A DNA stretch of 35,046 nt from positions 1 to 35,046 of the forward strand of contig JAADJD010000014.1 in the NCBI GenBank assembly GCA_013150955.1, in the 5' to 3' direction. Under the pieces are notes generated by a model, which saw only the letters and a list, made by a program, of their open reading frames with translations, made no database searches and had not been told where the DNA came from. This DNA comes from Calditrichota bacterium. GTDB taxonomy: Bacteria; Calditrichota; Calditrichia; RBG-13-44-9; J042. The stretch's first letter is position 1. The number at the start of each line of letters is the position of its first letter. Positions 33,007 through 35,046 of the stretch are shown here, in pieces. The position numbers and the translations under genes are program-made.

Positions 33007-33081
33007 TGCCTTGCAAGGCAGGAATCCCCCGGCGTTGCAATTTTGCAATTTTTTTATATCATTTGTTGCAGCATTGCAACA
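33007..33081. promoter_or_regulatory. Cluster of three TTGCAA palindromes, candidate activator sites
   Basis: TGCCTTGCAAGGCA (33007-33020), GTTGCAATTTTGCAA (33034-33048) and TGTTGCAGCATTGCAACA (33064-33081, arms TGTTGCA/TGCAACA around four bases) lie about 200-270 bases upstream of the predicted start. Paired and tripled palindromes at this distance are typical enhancer sites for NtrC-type activators; the operon's own regulator is the obvious candidate (inference). Confidence 0.5.
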
Positions 33082-33285
33082 GATAAACGCTTCACAGAAC
33101 AGCGGATATGGAATCTCTGGTTGGGGATCGTGCCTTTTCTTTTTAAATGAGAATGCTTATTATTAAATTCGAACAGGTAACAATTAAACATTGTCTTCTT
33201 GAATTAACTGTGGTAGTAATCTAATCCATCCTTAACGCAAAACTACAAAAAAGCCAATAAATACAAGCATTACGAAATTTTTATT

Positions 33286-33305
33286 CCCACTACGGATTTC
33301 GTGGG
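33286..33305. repeat. Inverted repeat at the probable inner end of the insertion sequence
   Basis: CCCAC, ten bases, GTGGG sits directly after the transposase stop codon. It could be part of the terminal inverted repeat or a small hairpin. The other end of the element is outside the window, so the match cannot be tested here. Confidence 0.35.
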
Positions 33306-33306
33306 T

Positions 33307-35046
33307 CTAAAGGATTGTTTTCTTTCTGGCCAGGGGTTTGGGAGTAATCCCCAATGCATCGGCCACAAACCGATGAAAGGCCTCCGGCTCTGAGGTGTGA
33401 CGAATATGAATACGCTTGCCTGCCTCGGTGGTAAAACTGCTCATTAAGCGCTGTTGGGTGCCCAGCGCCTGACGAATGCTCGACCAACGCAGGTAGCAAT
33501 CCTTCTGGTGCAAATACCATTGGATGCACTGAACCACGTGATGGGCCAGCACAGTGATGAAGATGTGGGCTCGAATCCGGTCATCTTTCTGATGATAGTT
33601 GGGCCGTAGACCCAACTCCCCTTTAAGAGAGCGAAAACTGTCCTCCACGTCGGTCAGCATCACGTACAGATGCCAAATCTGCTGGGCCGTTAAATCCGTG
33701 CGACTGCTACGCAACAGATAACGCCCCGAAAAGCGATCATCCATGGCCTTCGGCTCCCTTAACCACCACCGAAGCTCCACCGCCACACCATTATGCTCCT
33801 GCAGCTCAATCTCATAATAGTGCGACACCCGACGGTGCTTTTCCCGAAGCCGACCAATCCGCTCCACTACCTTCTGGTAACGCTTGGTGGTGCCTTTGCG
33901 ATGAAGCCCGGCAGCCAGTGACTGAAGCGCTTCCTCAAACCGCTGTTGCAACAACGTGCGCATCGAGGCCTCCTTCTGGGCACGCCGCAGGCTCTGGCAA
34001 AATAACCAGCTCTCCTTGCCGTCCCGGTACAAACGGGCCTCTACCCGATGCTCCTGGCCAGTGCGAACAACCTCCAGCGGCCCCAACGACGCAGGCAACT
34101 CCTCCGGCCCCTTGCAGCGCGAAACCACCACGTAATCGTAGCCCAGCTCAACCATTCGCTTCAAATTCGACTCCGTCGCCACCCCCGCATCCAACACCAC
34201 CAGTGGCTTCTGGGGCCCGATCGATACCTCTTCACTCAATACCCCCAATACCTCCTCCAACGTCTGCTGCTCACTGATGTTACCTTCAAACACCCCGCTA
34301 TACAGCGGAAAACCATAACTGTTAAGGACTAAACCCACCGTCACCAACGGCGCATCATGACGCTTCTGCTTGCAACGCCCATAGCGCTTTAACTGACTGC
34401 GGCCAATCTCTCCTTCAAAGTAACTATTGGTCAAATCATACAAAATTATATGCGAGGCTATGGGAAATAACGCCTGCTCCTGACGGGTCAGATACGCCTC
34501 TATTTCCCGCTTATGTTGATAGAGCCGATCCCCTACCCGATACAGCCAGTTGTGGGAACGTTCCGAAAGCCGAAGCCCCAACAACTCCCCAATGGCACTG
34601 CGATGGCAGGCCCACTGCCAGCAACTCCATTCGCTGCCCGGAGCAACCATGCGCCCCACAATCAACAACTGGGCTATCTGAACCTCGGTCGGACTAAATC
34701 CCAGACGGGATAAGTACTCTCCAAACCCCAGGCGCTGGAGCATCGAAAGAGCCACCCACTCGGCCCCAATGCTGCGGCACTCCCGGCTCTGAAGCGAATC
34801 CACGTCCACCGACTCAAACTGCGGTGGGGGCGGGCTCGGTTCATCCTCCGGATGCAGACGTTTGGCAATCAAGAGCTGGGCATAATGCTGGGCCAGGCGT
34901 TCTACTTCCTCGCTTACCGGCTCGCCAAAGCGCAACTGCCCCCGGATGATCTCCTCGATGCGGTTGGCCAGTGCCTTCCACTGTTGTCGGGGCAGGGAGA
35001 GTTGGCCTAAAGACAAAAGCGTGCGTTGCCGGGGACCGTTGGGGGT
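33307..35046 (-). CDS. IS1634-type (IS4 superfamily) transposase, N-terminus cut by window edge
   Basis: The frame is open to the window edge (580 codons visible, reading TPNGPRQRTLLSLGQLSLP at the edge), so the true start lies beyond 35046; a TTG at 35016 is an artefact. DDE catalytic blocks: LYDLTNSYFEG (first Asp), VVLDAGVATESNL (second Asp) and FRSLKGELGLRPNYH followed by RIRAHIFI (Glu with the Y/R-x-E-like arrangement of the IS4 group). The -RTLLSLG- opening and the long insert between the second Asp and the Glu fit the IS1634 family. It cuts and pastes its element by transposition. The frame shows no stop or shift, so the copy may be active. No accessory gene is visible. Confidence 0.9.
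   Translation of the reverse strand, partial: TPNGPRQRTLLSLGQLSLPRQQWKALANRIEEIIRGQLRFGEPVSEEVERLAQHYAQLLIAKRLHPEDEPSPPPPQFESVDVDSLQSRECRSIGAEWVALSMLQRLGFGEYLSRLGFSPTEVQIAQLLIVGRMVAPGSEWSCWQWACHRSAIGELLGLRLSERSHNWLYRVGDRLYQHKREIEAYLTRQEQALFPIASHIILYDLTNSYFEGEIGRSQLKRYGRCKQKRHDAPLVTVGLVLNSYGFPLYSGVFEGNISEQQTLEEVLGVLSEEVSIGPQKPLVVLDAGVATESNLKRMVELGYDYVVVSRCKGPEELPASLGPLEVVRTGQEHRVEARLYRDGKESWLFCQSLRRAQKEASMRTLLQQRFEEALQSLAAGLHRKGTTKRYQKVVERIGRLREKHRRVSHYYEIELQEHNGVAVELRWWLREPKAMDDRFSGRYLLRSSRTDLTAQQIWHLYVMLTDVEDSFRSLKGELGLRPNYHQKDDRIRAHIFITVLAHHVVQCIQWYLHQKDCYLRWSSIRQALGTQQRLMSSFTTEAGKRIHIRHTSEPEAFHRFVADALGITPKPLARKKTIL

Larger units (their letters stand above)
32771..33306. other. Regulatory region upstream of the FG-GAP kinase operon
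   Basis: This 536-base gap carries the sigma-54 promoter, three TTGCAA palindromes within 75 bases, and the presumed inner end of the insertion sequence at the right. No coding frame is supported. The stretch from 32834 to 33000 contains nothing I recognise. Confidence 0.6.

Overview
The window reads as a chromosomal segment of a Gram-negative bacterium, probably from the FCB side of the tree (Calditrichota, KSB1 or Marinimicrobia-like). The clues are a PorV/PorQ-type outer-membrane protein, an NFACT/RqcH protein, two sigma-54 activators with their kinases, an NAD-type isocitrate dehydrogenase, a geranylgeranyl-reductase-family flavoprotein, and long palindromic intergenic repeats. This placement is inference and no rRNA or tRNA is present to test it. 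Almost all genes lie on the minus strand; only rqcH is on plus.

Layout. 1-2700: an AT-rich polysaccharide segment with a KPHP-type glycan-transfer protein (cut by the window edge), a CMP-sugar synthetase fused to an RraA-like aldolase domain, and a probable gene remnant. 3170-7125: isocitrate dehydrogenase, a TIGR01777 epimerase-like protein and a geranylgeranyl-reductase-family oxidoreductase. 7487-9154: rqcH. 9163-12959: a lone receiver behind a sigma-54 promoter, then a kinase/NtrC-type regulator pair. 13110-16367: a PorV-like protein and an asparagine-synthase-like protein without the N-terminal cysteine. 16720-22796: a tight operon read as dnaE, dtd, a PASTA protein without a kinase, rpe and a dolichol-kinase-like protein. 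22870-24279: an array of small GC-rich hairpins. 24280-27203: overlapping magnesium-chelatase-type I and D subunits with no H subunit. 27545-28636: a phospholipase-D/cardiolipin-synthase-like protein. 28934-32770: a second kinase/regulator pair whose kinase has a periplasmic FG-GAP-like region; a consensus sigma-54 promoter and three TTGCAA palindromes lie upstream. 33307-35046: an IS1634-type transposase running off the right edge.

How it fits together. Both NtrC-type regulators keep the GAFTGA or GSFTGA loop that contacts sigma-54, and two matches to the sigma-54 -24/-12 consensus sit directly upstream of signalling genes, so part of the regulatory network seems self-contained here. Three housekeeping units (the flavoprotein, dnaE and the chelatase pair) share a candidate promoter with -35 TTGCAA, a 17-18 base spacer and -10 TATATT or TAAATT, placed 28-37 bases before the start codon.

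The most unusual items are the cytidylyltransferase-RraA fusion, the hairpin array, the FG-GAP sensor kinase with its sigma-54 control region, and an oriented family of about 160-240 bp palindromic elements present six times in the gaps between transcription units.
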